DNA of 64,000 nucleotides from Neobacillus ginsengisoli (GCF_030813055.1 NZ_JAUSTW010000008.1:186001-250000); one strand, 5' to 3'. Counted from the stretch's first letter, positions 17,991-27,582 are shown. The notes: generated by a model not told the origin, from the sequence alone. Translations and numbers: made by a program.

Positions 17991-18097
17991 CTGGTAAGAA
18001 GTGAGAAGTCCGTCCATAAGGTCCTAGGAACACACAAAAACCAAGGCCTTAACCCTTTACGCTTGCAAGGGTTGATGCTTTGGTTTGCCGTTACCAG
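17991..18097. other. Compact nested stem structure (possible structured RNA or recombination site)
   Basis: Outer arms are CTGGTAA (17991-17997) and TTACCAG (18091-18097). Inside them, AAACCAAGGC (18038-18047) pairs with GCTTTGGTTT (18077-18086), with one G:U. This continues across a small internal loop to AACCCTT (18051-18057) and AAGGGTT (18067-18073). No coding frame covers it. It may be a small structured RNA, or a folded recombination/transposon end. Confidence 0.4.
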
Positions 18098-18130
18098 TGA
18101 ACCGCCACCCTCTAATTTCCCCTTTACTTA

Positions 18131-18265
<135 letters not shown>

Positions 18266-18390
18266 TTATATGTTCCAAAAAAGTATCTATTATTATATTG
18301 TTAAAATAGAGTTTATATGAAGAAATGAACTTAAACTAAATTCCTCCATTCGTTCAATAAAAAAGGGGTTCGCCGCATTAACTCCATCTT

Positions 18391-18411
18391 TGACATAAGC
18401 ACCTGTTCACA
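18391..18411. repeat. Dispersed repeat core, copy 2 (degenerate)
   Basis: GACATAAGCACCTGTT resembles the ACATAAGCACCCGT core at about 18984-18998 and its relatives elsewhere in the window. Confidence 0.3.
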
Positions 18412-18870
18412 CTAAAAGAAGGTTTCAGCAAATTGTTCTTCTGAGATCACTTTTAATCCATTTCTTTTTAGTAAAGCAGAAGTTACTCCAATCCCAACAA
18501 TTTTTTTACCAATAAATTCGCCGTTATAAATCTTAGAACTGCCACAAGATGGGCTATCCTCCTTTAGAACCACTATAGTCGCATTTATTTCTTTAGCTTT
18601 TTCTAGAGTAGCATAAGCTCCTTTTATGTAAAGTTCCGTAACATCTTTACCTGATTTATCAACTACTTTAGCGTTTCCATCCAGTACATCTTCTCCGTTT
18701 CCACCTACTATTTCAGCTGGTTCTCTGGGAGTTGAAAATCCACCAAGTAATTCTGGACATATTGTAATAGCTTTATTTTCTTCTACTAGTTTACTTATTT
18801 TATTATTTAAACTGTGCGTACCGTTATATCTCACCTGTAATCCTGCTAAGCAGGAACTCACCAATATCAT
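18412..18870 (-). CDS. DUF523 family protein
   Basis: 152 residues from ATG at 18870, preceded by GGGGGGAG; the longer upstream frame translates through that site. It begins MILVSSCLAGLQVRYNGTHS, with the family's 'CPELLGGFSTPREPAEI' and 'LKEDSPSCGSSKIYNGEF' blocks. The conserved cysteines (in SSCLAG, CPE and SPSCG) suggest metal or cluster binding, but no function is established for DUF523. It stands alone, close to a DUF1284 gene on the other strand. Confidence 0.8.
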   Translation of the reverse strand: MILVSSCLAGLQVRYNGTHSLNNKISKLVEENKAITICPELLGGFSTPREPAEIVGGNGEDVLDGNAKVVDKSGKDVTELYIKGAYATLEKAKEINATIVVLKEDSPSCGSSKIYNGEFIGKKIVGIGVTSALLKRNGLKVISEEQFAETFF

Positions 18871-18934
18871 TAACTCCCCCCTTAAGTTCTCCTTATTAAA
18901 TTTTATCAAAAATTTCCTTGGTGAACTAACCTTC

Positions 18935-19090
18935 CCGTTACCTCAATAAGAAAAGCCACCAGTAGGTTGGCAGCTTTGATCTCAACATAAGCACCCGTCC
19001 TTTAAGTATAATAATTAACAAATCCGCTTTGGTAAAGCAAACCAAAAAAGGATTATGCCTTGTTTACGCATCGCACCCGTAAGTGAAACA
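18935..19090. repeat. Two adjacent degenerate dispersed-repeat copies
   Basis: GCACCCGT occurs at 18991-18998 and 19073-19080, each preceded by a G/C-rich dyad (for example CCACCAGTAGGTTGG at about 18957-18971). They occupy most of the gap between the DUF523 and DUF1284 genes. No gene is seen here. Confidence 0.35.
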
Positions 19091-19204
19091 AAAAAGTACC
19101 CAATTGATCAGGTGTGGTATGGTATGATGAATATGAAGTGTTAACTAATAACCCCTTTTAGTTAACGTTTAAATTTAATTGAACCTGTAAATTGGGGGAG
19201 AATT

Positions 19205-19621
19205 ATGTATAAGCTGCGAGGTCATCATCTTTTTTGCCTTCTGGGCTATCGGGGAATGGGCTATTCCGAAGAATACGTGGAAAATATGACGCGTTTGCAT
19301 CAAACCTTGAGAGATAACCCCAAGACATTAATTCAACTTGTAAAGGGACCTGATCAATTGTGTGAAAAATACCCCAACTCAGGTAAATACCACTGCCAAG
19401 ACGACAATATTTATGAAAGAGATGCCGCTATTTTAGAGAAAATGGAGCTTAAAATCGGACAGATTCTGAATTGGGAGGACATTGAGTCATGCATCCAAAA
19501 GTTTGTCGTCCCCTCCGATATTCAAATTGTGTGTGAAACTTGTTCCTGGCGTTCATATGGAGTTTGTGAGGAAGGTATTCAAGAGATTCATGAAGGGAAG
19601 GGCTTAAGGGAAGTTAAATAA
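19205..19621 (+). CDS. DUF1284 domain protein
   Basis: 138 residues from ATG at 19205 with TTGGGGGAG about 5 bases upstream. The sequence starts MYKLRGHHLFCLLGYRGMGY, the typical RGHH-L-C-L-G opening of DUF1284. It keeps further cysteines (QLCEKY, YHCQDD, ETCSWRSYGVCEEG) that could bind an iron-sulfur cluster or zinc. The function is unknown; cluster binding is inferred from the cysteine pattern only. It is monocistronic, with a short dyad after the stop. Confidence 0.8.
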   Translation: MYKLRGHHLFCLLGYRGMGYSEEYVENMTRLHQTLRDNPKTLIQLVKGPDQLCEKYPNSGKYHCQDDNIYERDAAILEKMELKIGQILNWEDIESCIQKFVVPSDIQIVCETCSWRSYGVCEEGIQEIHEGKGLREVK

Positions 19622-19929
19622 GCCCTCCCCCTTTTATTAATAGTTCTGTTTTAAGGTGCAACTTTTAAACAGTGTCCAATTCGTACACCTAAGGGTCGGA
19701 ACTTACCGAACAAGGAATTTTGTTACCTTAAAAATTGGTTGATATAACAGTTTTTTTGATCAAACAATTTTGGTATTTTAAATGAACAGATGTAAATATA
19801 CAAAGGGCGTCTTAAAATAGACATAGAAGATATTTATTCTTTAACTTAAACATCCGTTAGTTTTAGTACCAATTATTCACAATCTAAAATTTAATTAAGT
19901 AGTAAAAATAACAAACCTTCACGAAAATA

Positions 19930-19990
19930 GGTGGTTTTTTCAAGGGTGAAATTAAGCGTTGCTTTGTTTAATTCTTGCACCCGTTCGTAC
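19930..19990. repeat. Dispersed repeat copy
   Basis: GCACCCGT at 19977-19984 preceded by GGTGAAATTAAGCGTTGC. It lies in the 19622-20002 gap, which otherwise shows no gene. Confidence 0.3.
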
Positions 19991-20002
19991 AACAAGGATT
20001 TA

Positions 20003-20536
20003 TCACTTAGCATTATTTATATACGGTGGAGCTTCTTGAATCCAATTTCGTTCTAGCATAAGTTGTTTTAATGGTATTGAAATAGTTAAATGCTTAATTA
20101 AAAACTTTGAGAGCATAAACCCCACATCTGCACGAATTGATTCCGTCATTACTCTCATTCCATGCATCATAGCAACTAGAAGGTTATAAGATAATAAATT
20201 AGCGATTTCTTCGTCAGTAAACTTCACCCCTTCCGGAATACCTTTATAATCACCTATTGGCTTAGGTGCACTAGGTTTCGGTAATGGTATACCTTCATTC
20301 AAGAGAAACTCATTCAACTCTTTTACAATTTCTTTATGAACAAGGAATACATCCTTAACTTTTTCTTTCAATTCATTATCTTGGATTGAGTTAATCCAAA
20401 CCTCTTCAAGCCGTAATGTATTTGTACCCATTCCTGCATATAACCATATATTACTTACTTCTAATGTATTCAATGGTTTTTTTTCATCATCTAAAAAAGG
20501 TTTAAAGGTATCATATAATACTTCAAAATAATTCAT
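20003..20536 (-). CDS. DUF3231 family protein
   Basis: A 177-residue, mainly helical soluble protein. The features 'PLNTLEVSNIWLYAGMGTNTLRLEEVWIN', 'LKEKVKDVFLVHKEIVKELNEFL' and the central 'LP.PSAPKPIGDY' linker match one DUF3231 domain. These are ferritin-like four-helix bundles common in bacilli, sometimes doubled; this copy has one domain. No function is established. ATG at 20536 is preceded by a purine-rich site (GGGGGC). It is monocistronic. Confidence 0.72.
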   Translation of the reverse strand: MNYFEVLYDTFKPFLDDEKKPLNTLEVSNIWLYAGMGTNTLRLEEVWINSIQDNELKEKVKDVFLVHKEIVKELNEFLLNEGIPLPKPSAPKPIGDYKGIPEGVKFTDEEIANLLSYNLLVAMMHGMRVMTESIRADVGFMLSKFLIKHLTISIPLKQLMLERNWIQEAPPYINNAK

Positions 20537-20799
20537 TTTAAAGCCCCCATCAAAGAAACAATATTATTTCTTTAATATAACCTACTAATACGATTTTAAT
20601 CTTTCTGTTATTTTAGAGGCTAATCTGATAACTTTAAAATATCTCATACTAAATATATTCCCTGTTCCGCTATTGGTTAAATCTAGCAATAATTCTTGCC
20701 TTATTAGCCAACACTATAACTCTTAAGCTCTTAATTCCTTCTTCAATAATTTGCTATACAAATTCTAACAAAAAACACATATAAATGGCTCTATAGCAA

Positions 20800-20845
20800 C
20801 AAAAAATGACTATCAAATCGATATACAATTCAATAGTCATTTTAC
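20800..20845 (-). terminator. Hairpin with T-run in the 20537-21052 gap
   Basis: AAATGACTAT (20804-20813) pairs with ATAGTCATTT (20833-20842). Read leftward it is followed by six T. No leftward gene is seen just upstream of it, so its transcript is unclear. The remainder of the gap holds no gene. Confidence 0.45.
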
Positions 20846-21052
20846 ATTACGTTTTAATTTTTGTGATAGGTAACGAAACCCGATATTTATAAACAACCCT
20901 CTGTTTTTTATATCTCCTAAAAATAGAGCAATTCCTCAATTTGTTTTTTTGAATTTTTGAGAGTTTCCATTTTCTCTAGACATGCCCTATTAAAATTGTG
21001 TACAATATTTACAGAAGAATCAAAATAAACAGAAAATAATAGGGGGTAACAC

Positions 21053-22243
21053 ATGAACAAGAAAAAAATGACAGGTATCATGGCTTCGCTTTTGATTGCC
21101 GCAGGCGTCATATCTGGCTGTAGTTCTTCATCGAGTGGCAGCGCCGGAGGCAATGGCAACAGCGATTCATCATCTACGATTAAAATTGGAGCGAACCTTG
21201 AATTATCAGGCGGTACGGCTTCGTTTGGTCAATCCGTTGACGAAGGTCTTCAATTGGCATTAGAAGAAATCAATAAAAATGGGGTAAACGGTAAGAAATT
21301 GGAGTTAGTGAAAGTCGACAATAAATCGGATGCGGCTGAAGCCACAAACGGTACAATCAAATTGGTCAGTCAGGATAAAGTTTCTGCCATCATCGGTTCC
21401 GCTACCAGCACCAACACGCTAGCGCAAGTTCAAATTGCGGATGATAATAAAATTCCGTTATTGTCTCCGACGGCAACCAACCCGGCGGTAACGGTCAAGG
21501 GCGGCAAAGTAAATGATTATGTATTCCGTGCGTGCTTTATTGACCCATTCCAAGGTACCGTTGCTGCAAACTTTGCAAATAAGACCTTGAAAGTTAAAAA
21601 CGCCGCTGTTCTGATTGACAGCTCGAGTGACTATTCAAAAGGTCTTTCGGATGCTTTTAAAACTGCCTTTAAGAAAAACGGCGGAACAATTGTTTCTGAA
21701 GAAGCGTATGTGGCAAAAGACACTGATTTCCATGCTACGCTTACCAGGATTAAATCCCAGCATCCTGATTTTGTTTTCCTTCCTGGATATTATGAAGAAG
21801 TGGGACTAATTTTAAAGCAGGCTCGCGAGATTGGCTTGAATATTCCATTTATGGGCGGAGATGGCTGGGATTCACCTAAGCTTGTTGATATTGCTGGTGC
21901 CGCTCCTTTAAATAACACCTATATTACTAATCACTATTCTTCCGGTGACTCTGATTCGAAGGTTCAAGGCTTTGTGAAAGCCTTCCAGGCAAAATACGGC
22001 GGAAAGTCACCTGACGCTTTTGCCGCACTCGGATATGATTCCGCTTATTTTATTGCGGATGCCATCAAACGTGCCGGCTCAAGCGATCCGCAGAAAATTC
22101 AAAAGGCACTTTCTGAAACGAAAAATCTTTCGCTCGTTTCCGGAAACGTAACACTTGACCAAAACCATGACCCGATCAAATCGGCGGTTATTCTGGAATA
22201 CAAAGACGGCAAACAAACGTTTAACTCAAAAGTAAATCCGTAA
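21053..22243 (+). CDS. ABC transporter substrate-binding lipoprotein, branched-chain amino acid type
   Basis: 396 residues with a lipoprotein signal peptide and lipobox VISGC (Cys about residue 23), then a Ser/Gly linker and a periplasmic-binding type I fold (LivJ-like). Family blocks include 'IGANLELSGGTASFGQSVDEGLQLA', 'SAIIGSATSTNTLA', 'PLLSPTATNPAVT' and 'GYDSAYFIADAIKRAG'. It would be tethered outside the membrane and capture a branched-chain or other small amino acid or amide. ATG at 21053 follows AGGGGG. No permease or ATPase gene adjoins it, so its transport partners must be elsewhere. Two hairpin terminators follow. Confidence 0.88.
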   Translation: MNKKKMTGIMASLLIAAGVISGCSSSSSGSAGGNGNSDSSSTIKIGANLELSGGTASFGQSVDEGLQLALEEINKNGVNGKKLELVKVDNKSDAAEATNGTIKLVSQDKVSAIIGSATSTNTLAQVQIADDNKIPLLSPTATNPAVTVKGGKVNDYVFRACFIDPFQGTVAANFANKTLKVKNAAVLIDSSSDYSKGLSDAFKTAFKKNGGTIVSEEAYVAKDTDFHATLTRIKSQHPDFVFLPGYYEEVGLILKQAREIGLNIPFMGGDGWDSPKLVDIAGAAPLNNTYITNHYSSGDSDSKVQGFVKAFQAKYGGKSPDAFAALGYDSAYFIADAIKRAGSSDPQKIQKALSETKNLSLVSGNVTLDQNHDPIKSAVILEYKDGKQTFNSKVNP

Positions 22244-22302
22244 TATATATATATTATAACAAATTAACGCAGTAAATTATTAAAGAAAACAAGCGAAATA
22301 AA

Positions 22303-22360
22303 AGGCTGTCGAGTGTTTCTCGACAGCCTGAGGATGTCCCTTAGGTACATCCTATTTTCC
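22303..22360. terminator. Two consecutive terminators between convergent genes
   Basis: First hairpin: AGGCTGTCGAG (22303-22313) and CTCGACAGCCT (22319-22329). Second: AGGATGT (22331-22337) and ACATCCT (22347-22353), then ATTTTCCTTTTT. They end the binding-protein transcript and may also serve the convergent yrrS-type gene. Confidence 0.8.
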
Positions 22361-22363
22361 TTT

Positions 22364-23008
22364 TTATGAAGCTGGTTCAACTTTTGTTGCTTTATAGCCT
22401 GATCCATCCCATTGGAGATACACACGATATTTTTGCGAGCCTTTTGCTTTTGCTGATACAGTCCCGACTGAGCCGCCTGGGTTGCTTTTGTCGCTCCCTA
22501 AAAACCATACAGTCATCTTGCTTTGATCTATTCCAGCAGCAGAAGAGATTGTCTGCAGCATCTCCTGCCAATCTTGAGAACTTGAATCATAGCTTGTAAC
22601 ATGCTGCTGACCCGTTTGTGCCGGTGTTTCCGGTGCTGGTGATGTTGTTGAACTTGACTGCGAACTACCCAAAGAAGATGAGGATGAATTGCCTGCTGAT
22701 GCTGTATCACTATTCGTTTGATCATTTTGAGTTTGATCTTGGGACGATGAGTCGTTATTTGTTTGATTGCTTGTTGAACTCTTTTTCGCAGCTGGCTTAT
22801 CCTTCTTTATGTTGTGAACTGATTGTTTTTCGGATGAGGCTTGAACACTTTTTTGGGATGCTGCCTTGTTATCTCCCGACGAAAAAATCGAATATGAAAC
22901 AAATACAATAAGTATAAGTACGATTACAATTGATCCGTTTAAAATGATATTGGTTTTTTTTCTTTTTGCTCTGGACGTTGCACGTGAATTGCTTTGAAAA
23001 TTATACAA
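22364..23008 (-). CDS. yrrS: YrrS-like membrane protein (DUF1510)
   Basis: A bitopic protein of about 214 residues. The TTG at 23008 (MYNFQSNSRA...) is preferred, because the GTG at 23017 lies within the GGGAGAG site. A basic N-terminus is followed by one transmembrane helix (IILNGSIVIVLILIVFVSYSIF), then a long Ser/Gln/Asn/Thr linker outside the cell. A C-terminal globular domain follows (about residues 155-214; 'WQEMLQTISSAAGIDQSKMTVWFLG...YRVYLQWDGSGYKATKVEP') matching DUF1510. In B. subtilis yrrS lies beside the PBP gene pbpI. Here too it is followed upstream by a penicillin-binding protein gene, suggesting a wall-synthesis role. Confidence 0.8.
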   Translation of the reverse strand: MYNFQSNSRATSRAKRKKTNIILNGSIVIVLILIVFVSYSIFSSGDNKAASQKSVQASSEKQSVHNIKKDKPAAKKSSTSNQTNNDSSSQDQTQNDQTNSDTASAGNSSSSSLGSSQSSSTTSPAPETPAQTGQQHVTSYDSSSQDWQEMLQTISSAAGIDQSKMTVWFLGSDKSNPGGSVGTVSAKAKGSQKYRVYLQWDGSGYKATKVEPAS

Positions 23009-23224
23009 AATAACCACTCTCCCAAAACTGAGGATTTCAACATTCTACCATGTGTGGTGAAAAATTTGAAGTATTTTATCACAATATTCCATATTTTGGT
23101 ACCTTATCTTTATTTACTGATACCTTTCATAAAGCATTTTAACCATTTCGGAAAACAACTGCTAAGCCCCTTTTTCATTGCCAGTCACATCCTAATTAAC
23201 CGCAACTAGTGCATATTTAGGTTG

Positions 23225-23315
23225 ATGGTAAGAAAAGTAGCCGGCAAACCATTTATTATGCAGGTGCCGCCGCAGCCCCTTTTTTAAACTCAAGCACCCG
23301 GTAGTTGAACAAGCA
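23225..23315. repeat. Dispersed repeat, best-preserved copy
   Basis: Contains a dyad GGTGCCGCCGCAGCCCC, then CAAGCACCCGGTAGTTGAAC (23291-23310). The remainder of the 23018-23474 gap shows no gene. Confidence 0.4.
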
Positions 23316-23474
23316 CCTTCTCTTCTATTTCATATAATCATCGTACGCTCATATTAGTATGCAATCTGTAAAAGTCTCCTTTTGAACTAACGAGATTTTC
23401 AGATTAACTAATGTCTTAGTATGTTAAATAACCCTGTCATGAAAGAGGAACGATGGTAAGGAAAATATCCATCT

Positions 23475-25670
23475 TTAACCATGATTATGTTTCTCTTTCG
23501 CTTTATTTCCACGTTTATCAGGAGGATTCATCACATTTCCATTATTCTGGTTGTCTTTATTCTGATTGTCGTTATTCTGGATATCATTATTCTGATTGTT
23601 GTTATTTTGAATATAATTAGACTGGTTTTCGTTATTCTGGTTTGGAACATCGTCAGGAATTCCGCCTTTAATGTACAGTTCATTATTCACACTATAAACG
23701 TCGCTTGGCTGCTGAAAGCTGGTTGAGTCTGTTCCAAATGCTTGCATCATTGCTTTAAACATTAGTTGCGAGATTTTCGTAGTATCTCCAATCATATAGT
23801 TGCCTTGACCATTTTGCACATAGCCGGTCCAAACAGCCATCGTGTATTGCGGAGTATAACCCGCAAACCAGCTATCGTTAGTCGCGTTGGATGGGTATCC
23901 AAATTGCGCACTGGTCTTGTCGTCAAAATTGGTTGTACCCGTTTTTCCGACAACATTTAATCCAGGGACATTTGCTGTCGTACCGGTACCAGAGTTTACG
24001 ACTGTCCATAACATAGACGACACCATATAGGCTGTGTAATCATGCATAACACGTTTTGGCTGCGGTGTAAAGCTCACAACTTTGCCATTTGGAAAGACAA
24101 CTTTTTGGACAAAATGAGGTGTATTGTATACTCCGTTATTTCCAAAGGCGCTGTAGGCTCCTGCCATCTCTAAAGGATTAACCGTATTGCTTCCAATCGC
24201 GTTTGATTCATACACTTGGTTGTTTTTAAAAGTTATTCCGAGATGTTCTGCAAAACTCTTTGCCTTCTCCATTCCTACTTCTCGTAACGTTAGAAGAGCA
24301 GGAATATTATAAGAATATTGGAGTGCCGTTCGGATGGACAACATTCCGTGATATTGATGATCCCAGTTTGAAATAGGTTGACCATTTGTATACGTAGTCT
24401 CCTGGTCATTAATTTGGTGAGCAGTCGACCATTTTAAATTTTCAATGGCAGGACCATAATCAAAAATCGGTTTAAAAGATGAACCCGGCTGGCGATTGAT
24501 ATCGATCGCAAAGTTGTTACCTCGAAATGCTGCTTTATAATCATTTCGACCGCTTCCAATTGCCCTTACTTCACCCGTTTTTGTATCTAGGAATACGAAG
24601 GCTCCCTGAAACTTAGGATTGGGATAAGCAATAATATTATTTGTGTTCAGCATTTTGTCCGCATAATCCTGTTCTTTCGGATCCAAAGTCGTATAAATAG
24701 ATAAGCCGTCAGTGCTAATGTCTACATTCTTAAGTTTTCCTTCCACTTCTTTTACAGCAGCATCCAAAAACGCTTCATAGGGCATAACTTGCTGACTGAT
24801 TTTCGGCACAAGCCCTTCCGTTATTGGAACTTTCATTGCATCCTGCATTTGTTTCTCCGTAATATAACCCTGTTTTTGCATAGAGCTTAAGACAAGATTT
24901 CGGCGATCGGTTGCAGCTTTTTTGTCTTCTGGTTTGGTAGGATCGTAATTACTTGGACTTTGTGGGAGCCCTGCCAACATAGCAGCCTCAGGAAGCGTCA
25001 ATTTATTTAGATTATTTGCATCGATTCCGTAGTAGCTTTTCGCGGCAGCAGCCACTCCGTAGGACCCGTCTCCAAGGTAGATCTTATTTAAATACATCAT
25101 TAAAATTTCTTGCTTGGAATACTTTTGTTCCAGCTGATAGGCGAGACTCCATTCCTGTATTTTTCGCTTTAATGTTTTCTGAGGTGACAAAAATGAATTT
25201 TTAATCACCTGCTGTGTAATCGTACTCCCGCCTTGGGCTCCGAAATGCCCTGTAATATTCTCGAATATTGCTCTAGCAGTTCCTTTTATATCAATGCCAT
25301 GGTGTTCATAAAAATGTGCGTCTTCCGTGGCAATAAATGCTTGTTCCAACACTTTTGGAACTTGATTATACGTAATTTTTGTTCGCTTTTCCTTCCCGTA
25401 TTCATAGAGCAAGTTTCCATTTTTATCATAAAATTTCGTCGAAAGCGGATCTACTAGTTTTGAAGAATCTAATTTAGGCGCATCCTTAATCATAGCAGCG
25501 AACGTAATAGCTCCTGCTCCTGTTGAAACAACTCCAAGCAGCAAACAGGCAATTAACACTTTTTTCAATAAGGATCCTTTTTTTGGCGATTTATTACTTC
25601 TTTGTTGATTTTGTCTTATGTTTTCAGCTTGTTTTCGTTCCTGACGATAACGATACGTTTCTTCTGACAT
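23475..25670 (-). CDS. Class A penicillin-binding protein (bifunctional transglycosylase/transpeptidase)
   Basis: 731 residues. A cytoplasmic N-terminus rich in Arg/Gln is followed by a transmembrane anchor (about 34-57). The GT51 glycosyltransferase follows, with ATEDAHFYEHHGID and GGSTITQQVIKN. The transpeptidase has PGSSFKP (catalytic Ser), SYN (in YSYNIP) and KTGTT. It polymerises glycan strands and cross-links stem peptides outside the membrane. The C-terminal tail is an Asn/Gln-rich repeat (QNNNNQNNDIQNNDNQN) ending in basic residues, of the kind seen in PBP1-type enzymes of bacilli. ATG at 25670 follows GGAGAGAAG. Its neighbour yrrS lies downstream on the same strand after 457 bases. 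Confidence 0.93.
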   Translation of the reverse strand: MSEETYRYRQERKQAENIRQNQQRSNKSPKKGSLLKKVLIACLLLGVVSTGAGAITFAAMIKDAPKLDSSKLVDPLSTKFYDKNGNLLYEYGKEKRTKITYNQVPKVLEQAFIATEDAHFYEHHGIDIKGTARAIFENITGHFGAQGGSTITQQVIKNSFLSPQKTLKRKIQEWSLAYQLEQKYSKQEILMMYLNKIYLGDGSYGVAAAAKSYYGIDANNLNKLTLPEAAMLAGLPQSPSNYDPTKPEDKKAATDRRNLVLSSMQKQGYITEKQMQDAMKVPITEGLVPKISQQVMPYEAFLDAAVKEVEGKLKNVDISTDGLSIYTTLDPKEQDYADKMLNTNNIIAYPNPKFQGAFVFLDTKTGEVRAIGSGRNDYKAAFRGNNFAIDINRQPGSSFKPIFDYGPAIENLKWSTAHQINDQETTYTNGQPISNWDHQYHGMLSIRTALQYSYNIPALLTLREVGMEKAKSFAEHLGITFKNNQVYESNAIGSNTVNPLEMAGAYSAFGNNGVYNTPHFVQKVVFPNGKVVSFTPQPKRVMHDYTAYMVSSMLWTVVNSGTGTTANVPGLNVVGKTGTTNFDDKTSAQFGYPSNATNDSWFAGYTPQYTMAVWTGYVQNGQGNYMIGDTTKISQLMFKAMMQAFGTDSTSFQQPSDVYSVNNELYIKGGIPDDVPNQNNENQSNYIQNNNNQNNDIQNNDNQNKDNQNNGNVMNPPDKRGNKAKEKHNHG

Positions 25671-25828
25671 TCATCTTCTCTCCCATGTGTAAGTTACTTA
25701 AAGTTGATTTAAAATAAGAATCTTTTATCACTTACTTATCACTGATTGATGAGTTGATATTTAGACCATTACTTTTCATTCAAAACACGTATATAACGGA
25801 TTAAAGAAGTAATGATCCAATAATCCCC

Positions 25829-26038
25829 TTAATCGCCTTTCAAAATAAAGTACTTACGCTGTTCGATCTTTTCTAATATTTCTAGTACAACCTCTTCCAT
25901 CTGAACATCCAGATTTTTCTCTATTTTCTCTCGTTTAATATCATTCTCTAAAGTATAGCAAACAACAAATTCCTTAAAACTAACTCTCCCTATCTCGTAC
26001 TCTATCTGAAGGTCTAAAGTTAAAATGAACGTCTCCAA
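25829..26038 (-). CDS. Small hypothetical protein
   Basis: 69 codons from TTG at 26038: METFILTLDLQIEYEIGRVS onward, acidic, with a predicted C-terminal amphipathic helix (VQMEEVVLEILEKIEQRKY). Amino-acid composition looks protein-like, but no good Shine-Dalgarno precedes the TTG and I recognise no family. It could be a chance frame. Confidence 0.35.
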   Translation of the reverse strand: METFILTLDLQIEYEIGRVSFKEFVVCYTLENDIKREKIEKNLDVQMEEVVLEILEKIEQRKYFILKGD

Positions 26039-26248
26039 AATGCATACGGTTAATCACCCAAAAAAACTGGTGGCATTCGCTTTTTTAGTATAGCATGAAG
26101 TATTTTAATTTTTTATTAAAAAATGTTGACAAACATTAGCTGGTTTATTTCAAGAAGGATTTTTCAATTTATTCTTTATTTCCTGTTTGTTGTACAAGGA
26201 AAGGAGATTTAAACGTTTTCTACTAAGACTGTTTTTCTATTAAAATTG

Positions 26249-26267
26249 TTGTAATTCAAATGAAATA
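26249..26267 (+). promoter_or_regulatory. Possible WalR-like box upstream of the CwlO-like gene
   Basis: TGTAAT-N5-TGAAAT at 26250-26266 approaches the WalR consensus TGTWAH-N5-TGTWAH, with one mismatch in the second half. cwlO and lytE are known WalRK targets, so the placement is sensible but unproven. The gap 25671-26459 shows no other gene except the small frame at 25829-26038. Confidence 0.3.
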
Positions 26268-26459
26268 TTCCTATTATTTATTTGACAAATAGTGATGTTA
26301 TACTTTAGAAAAACAAAAAAATTTAAAAATTTTGCATGAAATTTACTGTTCGATGCTAATTCAGCTAGAATACATAAAATTACGTCAAATTATGTTGAAT
26401 ATTGTCCTTTCTGAGATTGAGAGTATAGTAGTTTGGCAAGTAGAAAGCAGGGAAAATTT

Positions 26460-27569
26460 TTGAAAAAGAAGCTTGCAATTTTAAGTACGACCATCATGCT
26501 TGGCTTAGGTGGCCCAATTTCAATTCCAACGGTAAAAGCCGATACACAACAAAGTATTTCTCAAGCCAATTTAAATATTTCACAAGCTAAAGTCGGACTT
26601 GCTGCTGTTAAACAACAAATGGATCGTGTTAACCAGGCTATTACTGAAAATAATAAAAAAATAGCTGCTGCAGAGAAGGAAATAACTGATAAAAATAATG
26701 AAGTCAACCAGCTTCAGACACAAATATCCGCTCTTCAAGTTAAAATAGAACAACGAAATGATGTGTTAAAAAAGAGGGCTCAGTCCTTTCAGGAGACGGG
26801 CGGCAATGTCAGTTATATCAATGTCTTAATGGATGCTTCAAGCTTTAGAGATTTTGTTGACCGGGTTGGGGCAGTGGCACAGTTGGTAGAAGCTGATAAT
26901 AACCTGTTAACCCAACAGGAAACAGATAAACAAGCTTTAGAACAAAAACAGGCATCTGTGCAAAAAGTGCTTGCAGATCTTACTTCGTTGAAATCTAATT
27001 TGGATGGAATGAAGGCAGAGCTTACTGACCAAAAAGTACAACAGGAGGCTAACCAGGCAACTCTTCAACAAAAGCAACAGGATGGCTATAATCAGCTTGC
27101 AAATTTAATGGCTCAAGAACAACATTCTGCAGATGCAGCTATAAGTTCATTCGCAAGCGCTCCTGCTGCTCCATCAAGCGGCAGTATCAGCACTGTAATT
27201 CAAGCAGGGTATAAATATATTGGCAGATCTGTCTACGTTTTCGGCGGCGGCAGAACAGTATCCGATATTACAAACGGCTTTTTCGACTGTTCCGGTTTTG
27301 TGCATTGGGCATATGCTCAAGCAGGTGTAAATTTAGGTTGGAATACAGGCGCAATGCTTGGAAATGGAGTACGTGTACCTGCAAGTCAAATGAGGCCTGG
27401 TGACCTTGTGTTCTTTGATACTTATGCATCAAATAGCCATGTCGGAATTTATATTGGCGGAGGAAACTTCATTGGTTCACAAAGCTCTACAGGTGTTGCA
27501 GTTGCAAGTATGTCCAATGTATATTGGTCGCAACATTTCAAAGGCGTGGTAGTACGAGTTATAAATTAA
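26460..27569 (+). CDS. Coiled-coil NlpC/P60 D,L-endopeptidase (CwlO-like)
   Basis: A secreted hydrolase of about 369 residues. TTG at 26460 (MKKKLAILSTTIMLGLGG...) fits AGCAGGG; an in-frame TTG at 26433 would add nine residues. The signal peptide is cleaved near VKADTQQ. A long coiled coil (about residues 30-220) follows, with 'NNKKIAAAEKEITDKNNEVNQLQTQI' and a second helical hairpin. An NlpC/P60 domain follows with FDCSGFVHWA (catalytic Cys) and SHVGIYIGGG (catalytic His). This is the CwlO layout, in which the coiled coil allows control by FtsEX and the enzyme cleaves D-Glu-mDAP bonds during cell elongation. A terminator follows directly. Confidence 0.88.
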   Translation: MKKKLAILSTTIMLGLGGPISIPTVKADTQQSISQANLNISQAKVGLAAVKQQMDRVNQAITENNKKIAAAEKEITDKNNEVNQLQTQISALQVKIEQRNDVLKKRAQSFQETGGNVSYINVLMDASSFRDFVDRVGAVAQLVEADNNLLTQQETDKQALEQKQASVQKVLADLTSLKSNLDGMKAELTDQKVQQEANQATLQQKQQDGYNQLANLMAQEQHSADAAISSFASAPAAPSSGSISTVIQAGYKYIGRSVYVFGGGRTVSDITNGFFDCSGFVHWAYAQAGVNLGWNTGAMLGNGVRVPASQMRPGDLVFFDTYASNSHVGIYIGGGNFIGSQSSTGVAVASMSNVYWSQHFKGVVVRVIN

Positions 27570-27582
27570 TAGCTAAACAATT

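Noticed and set aside
23475..23640. Repeated AAT/CAG-like tract at the 3' end of the PBP gene as a separate repeat element
   Set aside because: It is in frame and encodes the Asn/Gln-rich tail common in class A PBPs.
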